A stretch of 64,000 bases of DNA from positions 9,294,583-9,358,582 of the forward strand of contig NC_037680.1 of the NCBI RefSeq assembly GCF_003255815.1, in the 5' to 3' direction. Both the position numbers and the translations under genes were made by a program. The notes under the pieces are model-generated. The model made no database searches and was not told the DNA's origin. It was given only the letters and a program-made list of their open reading frames with translations. This stretch comes from Theropithecus gelada. Taxonomy: Eukaryota > Chordata > Mammalia > Primates > Cercopithecidae. Positions 33,440 to 45,844 of the stretch are shown in pieces (within the stretch, counting starts at the first letter, position 1; every line of letters starts with the position of its first letter).

Positions 33440-34424
33440 AAATCTAAGCATAACTTTTAACTTCCTAAAAACTTAACCTTTAATAACATACTGTTGACCA
33501 AAAGCCTTACCAGTAACATCAACAGTTGACTAACACATATTTTGAATGTTATATGTATTATATACTATATTATTACCATAAAGTAAGCAAGGGAAAATAA
33601 AATGTTATTAAGAAAACCACAAGGAAGAAAAAATGGATTTACAGTACAGTACTGTATTTATTGATACTGTAAGTTGACATTGCTTACAAAATGAATTGTC
33701 CGTCTGAAATGGTGGCAACTCTCGCTGCAGACCTCAATCTGCAGTCCATACCAAGAAATTCAACTGTTTCTTGTGATGTCATGACTTTTCTCTGCTCCTG
33801 GGGAGCACTTCCAGCATGACCGGTGGCACTTTGTATGAGTCCCATGGTGTTATTCAAGCTTTACTGTATTGCACTAAACAGAGTGAAAATTAAGTGAGAA
33901 TCGTGAGAGATCACATTTTACTGTACTAGGCAATTTACTGGAGAGACAAACTGCTCATGCGGAGGTGATTAGCATCACACAGAGTTTTAAGTGGACAGTA
34001 GGAACACTTGAACTCACCATAACAGCAACTGGAGGTGGCTACAAAATTATTATAGTAGTACGGTTACATACTAGTTAATTGAATGCAGTTATGATTTAGT
34101 ATTATATCTTTCTGTTTGTTTACATTTCTCTATGCATGGTCTGTGTGTGTGCATGATTTTTGATAATTTTTAACTTGTTATAATAGATTTGTGCATATTT
34201 TATGATAATTAGTAAGTAACAAAATAGTATCTACATACATTTTATGCATTAATGACATATCTAACTTTTTCCTATTTTTTGGTATGTCTAGGCTTTGTGG
34301 TTCATCAGTGAGTTTTTTCAAATTGTCAAAAATCTCTAAATATTTTAAAATATATTTGTTGAAAAAAAATCTGTGTATAGGTGGACCCACATAGTTCAAA
34401 ACCCTGTTGTTCAAGGGTCAACTG
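33440..34424 (-). mobile_element. Tigger-like (TcMar) DNA transposon, internally deleted
   Basis: The right end reads 'gttgttcaagggtcaactg' (ends 34424), the terminal inverted repeat type of Tigger3/MER8. Inside, 'gttttttcaaattgtcaaaa' and 'aatgacatatctaacttttt' continue the MER8-like end. 'taacacatattttgaatgtt', 'atatgtattatatactatat' and 'aaaatgttattaagaaaacc' are also typical of this group. No transposase frame survives. The left boundary is uncertain. Confidence 0.7.
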
Positions 34425-34499
34425 TGCTTATGAATTGAGAATGATGCACTACACTTAGATTAAGTCAGACAAAAGACTCAGCACATTGAGAACACTAGT

Positions 34500-34696
34500 C
34501 TTTTTGTTTGTTTGTTTCCCAGAGATGGTACTTCATTCTTGTTGCCCAGGCTGGAGTGCAACGGCACGATCTCGGCTCACTGCAACCTCCACCTTCGGGT
34601 TCAAGAGATTCTCCTGCCTCAGCCTCCCGAGCGACTGGGATTACAGATGTCTGCCACCACGCCTGGCTAATTTTTTTTTCTTTTTTTTTTTCTTTT

Positions 34697-34729
<33 letters not shown>

Positions 34730-34849
34730 TAGAGTTGGGGTTTCACCATGTTGGCTAGGCTTGTCTCAAACTCTTGACCTCAGGTGATCCGTCCACCTCA
34801 GCCTTCCAAAGTGCTGGGACTACAGGTGTGAGCCACCACACCTGGCCTG
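34500..34849 (-). mobile_element. AluS-type SINE, antisense, with expanded internal T tract
   Basis: Inverted full-length Alu. The linker, normally TTTTTGTATTTTTAGTAGAGA on this strand, is replaced by about 58 bp of T broken by a few C (34671-34728). The flanks 'gagaacactagtctttt' and 'gagagtgctagtcttta' form a mutated target-site duplication. Confidence 0.92.
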
Positions 34850-34859
34850 AGAGTGCTAG

Positions 34860-36470
34860 TCTTTATCATGCCATAGCAGTTCACTTAGATTTCTGGAAAA
34901 AAGGTCTCCTTATCCAAGAGAGGAAAGCTCCACATTTTAACAGTTCCATCCAATTTCTACTGAATTTATAAATATCAGAATATACTGTAAAGAATAAGTT
35001 AAAAAAATTTCAAGTCATGACCCTGAAAGTAAAAGACCCATAGTTGAATGGTATACAAAATACTCTGACAGTATCACAGGATGAAAATAAAAGTATTAAT
35101 GGCCACCATACAATTCCAGATTATTAACAGTGGTATGTGCCTCATGCAAGGTGTGAGAGCTTACACTATCATTCCTTGACATATTATCAATCCATTTCAT
35201 CATTCTGAGGTTAAATGTTTAATGATGTGAATGAAAAAGTGATGTAAAACTGCATTTTTGACACAGAACTGAGAATGTGTTTATACATATAACCCAGGAA
35301 AGCACTGATTGATCTGTGGGAGTGACTCTAAAATGGATGCATCTCATTTCTCAACCAATGGCATAGAATTGCTGGAACAAAAAGGCAGTACTGGAAATCA
35401 TAATATTTGCTCGAGTATTGATTAGTAGAAAACAGATTATCCTATTATTGACAAAGACACACTTTGCCCATTAATTTGGGTACAGAACTTTTCCAAATCA
35501 TTTTGATGAGCTTCTCAAAGTCTGAATTCCCTTGCCAGAACGTTACCCCCAAAATGTCTTTGCCACTCACTGATTTCCCTTTTCTTCTCAGGCTAAAATT
35601 ATTTTTGGATCAAGGGGAAATAGAAACGAGCAAAAACAATGGAACAGAACACCCTCACTATCTCTGAACCTCTAAGTTCTGTGAAATCTATGGGAGAGTG
35701 ACTATGTCTATGAACTTTGGCTCCATTGTCATTTGAGACAAATGTCGGTGGTTCTCTTTCATGACTGTGTGATTGAAACAATGAGGTCTCTAAGCATCAT
35801 GCATTATTGAAGATGTATGGTTTGGTGGAGGCTCAGGGACTGGACCAAAAGTCACATCCAGACAAAAACTGTAATTACCAGTCATGGACAAGTTAGACAA
35901 AGCCCCAGGTGGAAATGCTATCCTCTAGTCATAGCTCTTTTGGGAAAATCCAAAAGTAAAATATAATATGAACTTATTGTGGCTATCAGATAACAAAAAG
36001 TCAAGCTCAAAGACAGAAGTGCAGCAATAGTTTTAGAGTATTGGATACCTTAAAAAATTATAAAATGTTTTGAGGCATACTTTGCCTGCAGGACACCAGG
36101 CTGAGCAATCTTAGGATGAAAATATCCAGAAAAGATGTGTTGTGTTTGCTGTCAACTTACTGGAAAGATGAAACATACCCTCTTGAAGCACTAGAGAGTG
36201 ATTACAAAACAATCCATGCAAAATTACACAGTGTGGTCATGACAAATTGACACCAAACGGAGGGAGAATGAGGGGGTCAGCATGGTATCAGAAATGGATA
36301 GAGGAAGTCTCCACATGCATCAAGTGTAATTTTGGGGGGGATATCTTGTTAATTTGCTAATATAATTCTAATTTGCAGATGGCCAGAGTAGGCACTTCGA
36401 ACCTAAACAATGTTTAGAACATTATAGCGTTCTATTAAGACTAATTATGACATCTTTTAGTTTTGGCAGA
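34860..36470. other. Unassigned sequence
   Basis: No repeat or gene is recognised; frames such as 35464-35667 are short and lack domain-like content. Confidence 0.4.
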
Positions 36471-36479
36471 GGAATTTTC

Positions 36480-36560
36480 TCTTTTGAACACTGTTGTATC
36501 CCCAGTAACCAGAACACTGTCGGATACACAGTAGGCAATTGATTAATATCTCTTCTTTAG
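36480..36560 (+). mobile_element. L2 3'-end fragment
   Basis: 'gttgtatccccagtaaccag' and 'cacagtaggcaattgattaa' match the L2 3' end. Confidence 0.7.
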
Positions 36561-36564
36561 GTGA

Positions 36565-36946
36565 ACATTTTAAAAGCAGTCATAAAAAAGGATGAGTTCA
36601 TGTTCTTTGCAGGGACATAGATGAGGCTGGAAACCATCATTCTCAGCAAACTAACACAAGAACAGAAAACCAAACACCGCATGTCCTCACTCATAAGTGG
36701 GAGTTGAACATTGAGAACACATGGACACAGGGAGGGGAACGTCACACACTGGGGCTTGTCGGGGGATGGGGGGCTAGGGGAGGGATAGCATTAGGAGACA
36801 TACCTAATGTAGATGACAGGTTGATGGGTGCAGCAAACCACCATGGCACCTGTATACCTATGTGACAAGCCTTCATGTTCTGCACATGTATCCCAGCACT
36901 TAAAGTATAATTTAAAACAATCAAATAATGTCAAAAAAAAAAAAAT
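36565..36946 (+). mobile_element. L1P 3' end (ORF2 end, 3' UTR, poly-A)
   Basis: 'aaaaaaggatgagttcatgt' to 'gggagttgaacattgagaac' is the last part of L1 ORF2. Then comes the G-rich 3' UTR ('cgggggatggggggctaggg'), 'cacctgtatacctatgtgac', 'cttaaagtataatttaaaac' and an A run. The element is 5'-truncated to under 400 bp. Moderate divergence suggests an L1PA/L1PB copy older than the tiny L1 at 21.4 kb. Frames on the minus strand here are antisense L1. Confidence 0.95.
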
Positions 36947-37049
36947 TAAGGGAATCTGTCAAAAGGATATGGGAAATGCCTTGGAGGGGCTTCTATTGAT
37001 AAATATGGGAAAATATGAGCATCAAATAAACAATGATATTAATAGAAAT

Positions 37050-37074
37050 ACACACACACTCACACACACACACA
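37050..37074. repeat. (CA)n microsatellite
   Basis: About 12 CA units with one TC interruption. Confidence 0.95.
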
Positions 37075-37079
37075 ATAAT

Positions 37080-39600
37080 ATAGTTGCCTTGGTAGTCCAC
37101 AAGACCAAGCCCAAGTCTGATAGTCCTGTTCATGGCTATGATTTATTACAGTGAAAGGATGAAAAGCAAAATCAGCAAGGGGAAAAGTCACACAGAGTGC
37201 AGTCTAAAGAAAATAGTTGCAAGCTTCTGAGAGTCCTCTCCTGGTGGGGTCACATATGACACACTTAATTTTTCCAGAAATATTTGTGACATGTATACAA
37301 TATTGTCTACCAGGGAAGCTCAGTAGAGCTGAGTGCTCAGGTATTTTATTGGTGGCTGGTCACATAGGCACCCCTGCCATCCAACTTTGACTACCAAAAT
37401 TCTAGATACCTAGAGGAAAGTAGGTAGTCAGTCTAAATAATATTGTTTGTGTACACAGTTTAGGTGCAATGAGGCATTCTTATCAGAGAAAAATGGGGAC
37501 TATCTCAAAATACATGTTCCCAGATGGCAGCCAAGGGCCAACCTTGCAAGCAGGCTTGAAGATATCTGACTCAGGCCTGCTGTGTTAACTTTTTTTTTTT
37601 TTGTACAATAGTTCTACCTATTTCCCTTTTGGGAATATCTGACTTCTTGTAGAGATGAAAATCCTAGAAAGAAATTTGGAGGTTTCTTAGCTAATTTGAT
37701 TGTGTGTATCTTTCCAAAGTGGGTATACTTCAGAGGCATGCCTTATTTATAACATAAAATGAGTCATTTTACCACCTGCATTATCAGTCATTATAAGCCT
37801 TTGTGTTAGTTGCTAATATTCATCAAGTTCAAACGGTGCTCCGTGCATCATATGCCCATACCGATACATTATCTTAAAGATTTTATCTATGTTTATTTAT
37901 TCATAATATTAATAATAATATATTTTATTTCAAAAGCTATGATAAAAAACATATAAGTCAAAGATAAATCTCAATTAACAGTAGAGGTTAAAATTCTCTA
38001 AAATTCCAGGGAAATAGGCTGTGTCAATTTAAAATTGTCAATTTCTTTTGCCAACACTTGTGTCTCATAAAGAAATGGAAACAGGTGTAACAACTTGAAG
38101 ACATGGTTGGGTGCCATTAATGCTAGAAGAAAAGTGCAAATGCTGATTCAATGATACAACTATTTAGAATACATAGTATATAGCATTTTATCAGAGAAAT
38201 TATTTCCTAACATTCTAAATCATAGTTATAATGCTAAGCACATTTGCATTTTCCATTAAATATGTCCACCTCCTACGTATATTGGAATGGAGTAGCAAGT
38301 TTCTGATGTTTTCTTCCACTTAAATACTCACTGTCTTTTTTGTTCCCTGTTAACTATGTTCATGAGCCATTAACACAATCCACAGTGTCCATTCAGCAAT
38401 CTACAGTCATCTACCTCTCCCCAATAAAGGCGGATGGCCGTCATGTTTAAGAAGGTTGAAGACTTCTTACATAAGATTTTTTTTCCAGAGAAAACTTATT
38501 TTCAAACAACTTTTACTTGAAAGTCCAAGCGAAAGTGAAAAACAGAGCTTCAGAAGAGCGACAAATTGGGAAAACTCAACACTGTGCTTACTTCCTCTCT
38601 TCATTTTCCACGCCCAGCAGCTCCTGAGTGACACAGGCAGATTTCTAGAAATTAATCAAACTACTATTTCCTCTACTCATTCCAGCATTCATTTGTTTAT
38701 TAATATGCAAATAAGTTAATTTGATCAAGTCTACAGCGCTAGTTCAGTGGGCGAAGCAGATGAAAGTTGACCTGACTCCAAAGCCTATGCCTGAAACAAA
38801 ACATGGCATTATTGAACTTCTCCACTGTTTCTCAGGTGATTTATCTCTGATCCTGGCTTCTCTATTCAGAAATGGAGAAAAGAAGTCCCAGAAAGGGCAA
38901 GTCACATGTACAAGCCTTCTTTGCTGTTTGATATGACCTAACATTTGAATTTATTTCTTTACTCCCAAAATATGGAATTGGCTACTATATTATACCAGAA
39001 TAGTGGTTTTATGTCTCTTAGTGTTACGGTTCATTCTTCTTAAATATATATATTTTTTCTCCTCCTTTTTGTTTCTTATATTCTGTAGTTACACTTTTGT
39101 CTTTTGCCTGTAAATTTCAATCACCAACATCATTATGTGAGAATCAGCAAGTCCTTTGTGTGGTATAAATTAATACTCATAATATGATATAAAGGGAAAA
39201 AGAGCCTCATCTTATCCTTACTCTTGTCTGATAAATATATGTTACAGTAAATTACCTAATTAAACAAGCATAACATGAAAATTAGATGTTTGTTTCTATA
39301 CATCTTAGAAGAAGTAACCATTTTCCTTTTTGTGCTATTTATTATTCTTTCAATTTGCAAAAGCTGAGTAATCAGGAATTCCACACCATAGCTTTAATTG
39401 CAAGCATATCCACTAAGTGCTGATGCGGGATATTCTGTTGCTGAGCTTTTTAAAATGACAACTTTTTCTCTTCCCTTTTTTTCAGTAATTAAGGTGGCCT
39501 TATATAATCATACCTCACACTTATCAGCACAATATTCTTCTCTAATATGTACTGTTTCCTTTAGTAGTCCAATTACTTGACAAAGGACAAAGATGATGAC
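37080..39600. other. Unassigned, largely unique sequence
   Basis: About 2.5 kb without a recognised repeat or gene. It contains a T run at about 37591-37601. Near 38695-38720 a POU-type octamer (atgcaaat) sits in homeodomain-like TAAT sequence. Frames at 38456-38719 and 38721-38936 follow each other but show no recognisable protein features. Confidence 0.4.
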
Positions 39601-39604
39601 AATA

Positions 39605-39720
39605 AGAATAGCCATAATACTAGCTAAAGTTGGTTGTCTGCATACCATGTGCTAAACATTACTGTAAGCATTTGAAATGTATTGTTTCATTTCATAATGT
39701 CAAGAACATTATTTTAACAT
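39605..39720 (-). mobile_element. MIR SINE fragment, antisense
   Basis: 'accatgtgctaaacattact' and 'gtaagcatttgaaatgtatt' then 'gtttcatttcataatgtcaa' fit the antisense MIR 3' end. Confidence 0.65.
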
Positions 39721-39989
39721 TTCTGAATGGATCAAAGACAAACTAATCCAACTCACTGGAATTGATTCTTCTCTGGTGCTCTGCGTCACAAGGAATTGGG
39801 ACTGCACACTCATGTGTTGTACATCACACTGCCTTGGGCCATTATTTAACTTCCCATCTCCATCTCTTTGTGTACTAGTTATTATTAATCGATGTATTCA
39901 TTTATCAGAAGGCTGAAACTTGGTGATTTCTTTTTCTATAATCTCTCTCTCCATATCACATGTACTTCAGGCTCTGCAAATAGTATCTC

Positions 39990-40122
39990 CTAAATCAGGG
40001 CTTGTCACACTCTAAGGTGCATATGAATCCCTGGGGATCTTGTTAAAATGCAGATTCTGAATCAGCAGGCCTGGGGTGTATCTTGACACCATGCTAGTGG
40101 CTCAGAAACCACACTTTGAGAA
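39990..40122 (+). mobile_element. MER5A-type (hAT) DNA transposon
   Basis: 'aaggtgcatatgaatccctg', 'gggatcttgttaaaatgcag', 'attctgaatcagcaggcctg' and 'accacactttgagaaatg' align end to end with MER5A. Confidence 0.88.
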
Positions 40123-40129
40123 ATGAAGT

Positions 40130-40950
40130 CCTCAAAAATTCTAGAATCGATCATTTACTCTCCATTCCTCATCACTTTCTTGTTTACGAGAGAGGGACAG
40201 AGGACCCCATCTGTGAATGAGTTCATGGGACTAAACTCCAACATGCCAGTGTTTTCTCATATTGCTCAGGAAATAATTCTTGTTCTTTTTCTTTATCTTT
40301 CTTCCCTATTTAACCTTGTAAAGCTCCAGTCAGGCATAAAACATATTCCCCTGTTACTATAGTAAGACAGCATATATTTGTAAGCTTTTGATTTTGTATT
40401 GAAGATCATAAATGTTTTTGGGTTTTTCAGAAAAACTATCCCCCAGAACCTGTATATGATGGCTCTTAACCCAGATGTTTTAATGCCTTAACCCAGTAAA
40501 GAGTCAATTTCCAGAATGTCTCTGATGGGCATTTACACAAGAGCCTGGTGAAGTTCATCCTGTGGGCTGGCTTTTAGCGAACCTCAAACTGCAAGCTAAT
40601 TTTCCAAAGACATAATGGTGAACCTTTTTAACCCTTGGAGTTGATGTCATTTTCCCAGGGAACCTACTTCATTCACTTTCTTATCCTTAGGAAAGATCCC
40701 CACCTGAAAATATTTTGCTTTTGAAACAAAGTACATGAATTAGTGGCAGCATGTGAGAGGATGCTGTTAAACAAGATTGAAGGGAGAGGTGTGGTGGAAA
40801 AATATTATAAAAAATGCTCAAGTGCTTTAATTGGTAAGTCAAGGAAACACACACGAAAGTAAAGTTTTTTTTCTCTACCTAAAAGATCGGCCAAAATTAA
40901 AACAATCACATCCGGTATTACTACTCATAATACTGTGTATAAACAAGTTT
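40130..40950. other. Unassigned, largely unique sequence
   Basis: No repeat or gene is recognised. A frame at 40123-40362 starts at the MER5A edge and lacks coding features. Confidence 0.4.
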
Positions 40951-40959
40951 AAGAGAAAT

Positions 40960-41340
40960 TTGGAAACATATGCATTAGAAATGTACATGTTCTTTTCCAT
41001 GTGCAGTGATTCAACTACCGAGAATTTATTCTAAAGAAATTACTAGGCTAGGCTAGTGCGTAAGTATAGTTTATATATATATTTAGATAAACACAGGATG
41101 AGTATAAATCGCATTTCTCAAGATATTAAAAATTAAAAACAAAATATTAAAATACAGGAAAATTGTTAATTAGATTGAACCATAAACAAGTATTTGATTA
41201 TCTATGACCTAAAAAGTCATTTTTATATAGTTCAATTTAATTATAGTACATGCAAATAATAGAATATCAGCACATCATTAAAATGTACTCATATATGTAG
41301 GTATGAATACAGAAAACACATACAGAAGGCTTTCTACCTT
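40960..41340 (+). mobile_element. L1M-type LINE 3' region (diverged)
   Basis: 'gaatttattctaaagaaatt', then 'aattatagtacatgcaaata', 'atagaatatcagcacatcat' and 'taaaatgtactcatatatgt' follow the order of a typical L1M 3' region. Divergence is high. Confidence 0.5.
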
Positions 41341-41349
41341 GAGGGTTCG

Positions 41350-41930
41350 TCAAAGAATTTTCTTCTTCTGATGACATGATAATATGTGTTATTAGAAAAG
41401 TCATTTCCAGTTATTGTATTGGAATTCAGTAATTACTTTTTCAATAAGAAAAGTGAAAACTATTAAAAGCAAAAATGTGAAATAAATTAGCTTTATATCC
41501 TATACTCAATTAAACTATTATAGCAAGAAGGTAATGAATTTAGATAATTTGAGGATAGGAATAAGGCTTTACAAAGCAGAGATTTAATACTCTTCTAAAA
41601 TCCATTAAAATACACTAAAAGAAGATCACAGCAAAGCGGGTAGCCCACAGACACTTCAGACGAATTGTGGTGTGCATGCTAAGCAGGTAGAAAGAGAGTT
41701 TTTGGTCTCAGAAGTCTTAGAGGCACATGCACAAATTGGCTTAAGCATGTAAAGAGTGGCGTGGTGACAGCGTGCTGAACAGCAAGGCTGAGTTTTCCAC
41801 CAGCTTCATTGTTTTAGAGAGCAGCAAGACAGGTCTGTTCTTTAGCCATGTGTTCGCTCAAGGAATCCAAATAATATTCAAGCAGTCATTGATTTATAAG
41901 CCTTTAACTTATTATAAAAAGTATACTTAA
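41350..41930. other. Unassigned sequence
   Basis: No repeat or gene is recognised. Confidence 0.4.
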
Positions 41931-41934
41931 AAAT

Positions 41935-42460
41935 GATAAACTGTTCTTATCTCCCTGATCAAAACTCTCCAGGGCTTTCTAATGCATTTGGAAGTAAAAC
42001 CAGTTTCCCTACCAGGGATTAGAAAGCTCTATGGCTTCCACGTTTTGCCTGTCTCTCCAGGGTCACACTCCATGGTTCACACTGGCTTTCTCTCTGTTTC
42101 TAAAACAAGCTATACTCATTCCTGTCCTCATGTTTTCGCACTTGATGTTCTCTCTGCTAGGAATACTCATTCTCCTGATATTTGCAAGACTGAAAACTTA
42201 TCATTTAACCTGGCTCGGATGTTAACCTCTTCAGAGTTCTCCAACCACCAGCCAAATAAAATAATCCCCTACCCTACCCCAGTCATTTTCTATGACATCA
42301 CTGTTTCTTAAGTTTTCTTCCCAATGCATATCAGCATCTGACACTCCTTTTTGTCTGTCTCCTGTGATTCAAATGTGAACCCCATGAGAGAGAGTAGGAT
42401 GTATCCCCAGTTCCTAGAACCGTGCCTGTCACAGAGATGCTCAATATGCTATGGAATAAG
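41935..42460 (+). mobile_element. L2 LINE, about 520 bp of 3' end
   Basis: A long ordered match: 'ctccagggctttctaatgca', 'cactggctttctctctgttt', 'gatgttctctctgctaggaa', 'cttcagagttctccaaccac', 'gaaccccatgagagagagta', 'atccccagttcctagaaccg' and 'tgcctgtcacagagatgctc'. Two overlapping frames (41982-42311 and 42031-42225) lie in it and are L2 sequence, not genes. Confidence 0.88.
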
Positions 42461-42464
42461 CACC

Positions 42465-43655
42465 ATGGACAGCAGGGGAGTGGTCAGGACTTTTCCAATT
42501 GTGTGATTAGAATGGTTGAGGGCAGCAGCTATGAAATGATGGACAGTCCATGGATTCCCAATTTTCCAGAGTCCCAGCCGGAGCTGGCCCAGGTGACTTT
42601 CTTGACCAAAACAACACACTGCTTTGGTTGTTTTGTTTATTTGCTTTACTTCACTTCGATATGAACTAAATTACCAGTAACCAGATCAGTGCTCAATAGT
42701 GGTTTATATTACTTCTAATACAATTAAAACACCTGGAGGTTCTGGAATGGGCTCCTAATGAGACATTTTTCTACCTGATAATTTCTGTATTTTTTACATA
42801 TTCACCGTGACTTTTTAAAGTACAATTTTACTTTAGTGAATCTGGATTGTAGAATTATGCATGTCTGTCTTTCATTTTCTAAACATGATGTTACACTTCA
42901 ATATTGCTGTAATTCTTTTCAAAATACACCATGGCTTCATTTGAAGATGCCTCACCATCTGGGCAGACACCTTTCTCTTGCTTCTTGAAAATCACTGAAG
43001 CACAGCAACGTTTCTCCACCCATTATTCTCCTACCCTGGAGGGTGCAAAGATGTATTTTAAGGAGCCCTTGAGAATACGTATCCTTCTAAAGAAACAAGT
43101 TGCACCAAACACAAATCATTAAGGTAAACAGTTAAAGGAAGACTTATATTTAAAACACTAATGTTATTAGGAGAACAAAAATTCTATCAGTCATTCACAC
43201 TGTAGAATAATTTAGCTTAATCAGTTTATTTCTTCCCTAAAACACAGCTCACAGACACTGCTCTGTGAGACTCTAAGTTTTGCTAGAAAGAAGAAGAAAA
43301 CGATTACTTTTGTCTGATGAAGCTGCTGCTCTTGTTCTCCAAATAGGAGTATCTGGGCACAAGGTATTGGTATAAGAAGGCCACAGATAGGTGAAAATGA
43401 AAATGGAGCTGTGTGTGCTGAAATAAACCATTTTTAAACCTTGCTTATTGGTCTGGAGTTCCAAAAAAGAAAATGTGATTACCTTCTTCCACATTTTCAT
43501 TGCTGCCAGAATACAGAATTTAGATTACTCCTCTTAGTGGTTTATTTAACCTCCTTATAGTTTAAGGCATCTTTTACAGGTTAACATGGAATAACTAGAC
43601 CCCAAACCTAATTAATAAAATAAAATAAATTCTGAATTTAAAATCCATTGTACAA
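42465..43655. other. Unassigned, largely unique sequence
   Basis: No repeat or gene is recognised. Frames at 42422-42664, 42931-43122 and 43273-43500 (−) show no recognisable domains. Confidence 0.4.
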
Positions 43656-43659
43656 AGTC

Positions 43660-43775
43660 TTCAGCTCCCCCTTAGACTGTCACTTCTCAAGGGTGGGGCT
43701 ACATTATATTCACTGTTAAACTGCCAGGGCCCTATACACTGTCTCTACAGTAAATCTTCAGTGAAACTTCTGAGC
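43660..43775 (+). mobile_element. L2 3'-end fragment
   Basis: 'cccccttagactgtcacttc', 'ctcaagggtggggctacatt' and 'gccagggccctatacactgt' follow the L2 end. Confidence 0.7.
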
Positions 43776-43784
43776 ATACAAGGT

Positions 43785-45030
43785 GAGATTTGGGGACACA
43801 AATGCTTCTCATTTGAGGCCTGTGTTTTAGATTTCCTAATTTAACGAGCTGTTCACTGTTTGTGTCTTTGCACTTCACGTGGCTCCAAGATGGTATCTAA
43901 CTTTTCCTTCTCAGGATACTATCTTCTTGCTTGCCTAAACAAGGTTCTTTCCGCTCCAGAAAAAAAAGGGTCCAGTTAGGTGTCAGCCTCCCAGCAGGAG
44001 AGAGCAGACACCTAAGACAGTAAGAGATAGAAACGGCCACTTCTCACCTTAGACTAGGCAGCAGTGTGAGAAGAAAAACTTAAGGAAAAAAAACCAGCAA
44101 AGCATGCCCTCTTCTCATCGCCTCTGCCAAATCAACAGCGTGATCTCTATTTTTATTAACATTATGAAACACACAGTTCTCAAAAATAGAACAGGAGGAG
44201 GGATGAGGTGTGGGTAAACAGTTCAGCCGTGCACATCCTTCAACCATCCAGTGACCAGAAAGGACTCCAACCCCACTTTCCCTAGAGAGTCAACAAGTTC
44301 TTACAGCTGCAAGGTGACTGGATGCAAGGCGAAATAAATGAGCAAAAATACAACACCCAGAGTGGGGAAGACTTGAAAAACGTTTAATTAAGAGAAAAAA
44401 AAAAATGTTGGCCTCTCAGTGTCTTACACATGCTGTGAGGGCAGAGAAGAGTAATGTGAGTACCTTCCTTTTACAGCTCAGTCTAATTTGGCATGCCATT
44501 ATAATATCTAGCTCAGTTAGCAAATGACTGGAAACACTGCTTTCTGCAATTTTCCCTAAAATATGACAGTTCTATAAGTTGTTCTATTGATGTACTTGAA
44601 ACCAACCCAAGATGGGAGCAACTATATTCTTAATTTTTATTACCAGGGAACTGTGATAGGTGCCTGTGTGGAGTTCCCTGAGTGACAAACTGCATATTAT
44701 GGTTATGGATAGTGTGGAGGGAAAGAGTTAACCAATTTCAGGAACGAAGAAACCTAGAATCCCAGCATTAGAGATTAGCCTGTTTGGATCAACCATGTGC
44801 TCTCTGGAATAATATTTTTTATAGGAACATATTTGAGAAGGTTTTATGTAATAGGCAGTCGCCAGTGATATCTTCACATCAAAGGGGGCATGCATATCTT
44901 GAAGTCACTGAATGGGGAAAAAGAACAGAAGGTAGGGTTTTTAAACCTACCTCTTTTTAAAGAGGTAAAAGAAGAAAATATTTTTAAGTGTCTTCAGTTC
45001 TAAAGAAAGGAATTGAGGACAGATGCTGTT
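43785..45030. other. Unassigned sequence with adjacent short hairpins at 44930-44965
   Basis: No gene or repeat is recognised. 'acctctttttaaagaggt' is a self-complementary stem, and just before it 'gtagggtttttaaacctac' is an imperfect one. Confidence 0.4.
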
Positions 45031-45034
45031 GTTT

Positions 45035-45120
45035 CTTATAAATAGGGTGACCTTGGGTAATTATATAACTTGTTTGAACTCTGAACTTTATCTGTAAAGT
45101 GAGTGATAGTTGAGGGAGTC
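45035..45120 (+). mobile_element. MIR SINE fragment
   Basis: 'gggtgaccttgggtaattat', 'ataacttgtttgaactctga' and 'actttatctgtaaagtgagt' match the MIR core. Confidence 0.75.
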
Positions 45121-45124
45121 AAAA

Positions 45125-45500
45125 ATGAATGGGAAGAAAGCCAAAATAGTGTTATTTTATCAGGTTAGTCGACACTACAGGAGGTTCTTGATCCCAGTGG
45201 CACTTCTGTGAACCCTCATACTGTATTTCAGATTTTTCATGTCAGATCCCAACCCCCATTACTCAAGGATAGCCCCACAGACATTAACTCCCTTGTCATT
45301 CTGGCTTTGGTTGTACATGTGCAGGTCATCTGGCATCTCTTGCCACAGCCTTAGAGAAACCCCAAGGCAGGAGGCAGAAATGGGTCATTGGAGGATTCAC
45401 AGAGAACAAAAGGAGGTTCTGTCTAGGAAAAATCGATCACTACAGCAGTGACTAGAGCGAGAGGGAGGATGGGGAATATATACAGGGGGAGGGAGGAGAG
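45125..45500. other. Unassigned sequence ending in a G/A-rich stretch
   Basis: No gene is recognised. 45450-45508 is purine-rich on + ('gagagggaggatggggaata', 'gggggagggaggagagatgg') and adjoins the following Alu. Confidence 0.45.
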
Positions 45501-45504
45501 ATGG

Positions 45505-45782
45505 GGGGGTCTTATTCTGTCACCCAGACTGGAGTGCAGTGATGCAAACAGCTCACTGCAGCCTAGGCCTCCTGGGTTCAAGCAATCCTCCCACCTCAAC
45601 CCTCCAAGTAGCTAGGACCACAGGTGTGTGCCACCACACCCAGCTAATTTTTGTATTTTTTTTTAAGAGATGAGTTTTCATCATGTTGTCCAGGCTAGTC
45701 TCGAACTCCTGGGCTCAAATGATCTGCCCTTCTTGACCTGTCAAAGTGCTGGCACTACAGACGTGCACCAGCATGCCAGGCA
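45505..45782 (-). mobile_element. AluJ-type SINE, antisense
   Basis: Inverted Alu with J-type 'cactgcagcctaggcctcct' and 'gaactcctgggctcaaatga', ending 'gcaccagcatgccaggca'. The A-tail end is missing or replaced by purine-rich sequence. Confidence 0.88.
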
Positions 45783-45844
45783 GATGGAAAATATTTTAAG
45801 TTACCCAAAAGAAGCATCAAATGCAAATATTTTATGTTTATATG

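Noticed and set aside
36565..36946. Active L1
   Set aside because: Only the last few hundred bases are present, so it cannot encode either protein. All other L1 sequence here is also fragmentary.
38742..38760. 'gttcagtgggcgaag' as a tRNA or tRNA-derived SINE start
   Set aside because: No B box, acceptor stem or complete cloverleaf follows.
41982..42311. 109-codon frame as a gene
   Set aside because: It overlaps a well-matched L2 3' region, and another frame overlaps it there.
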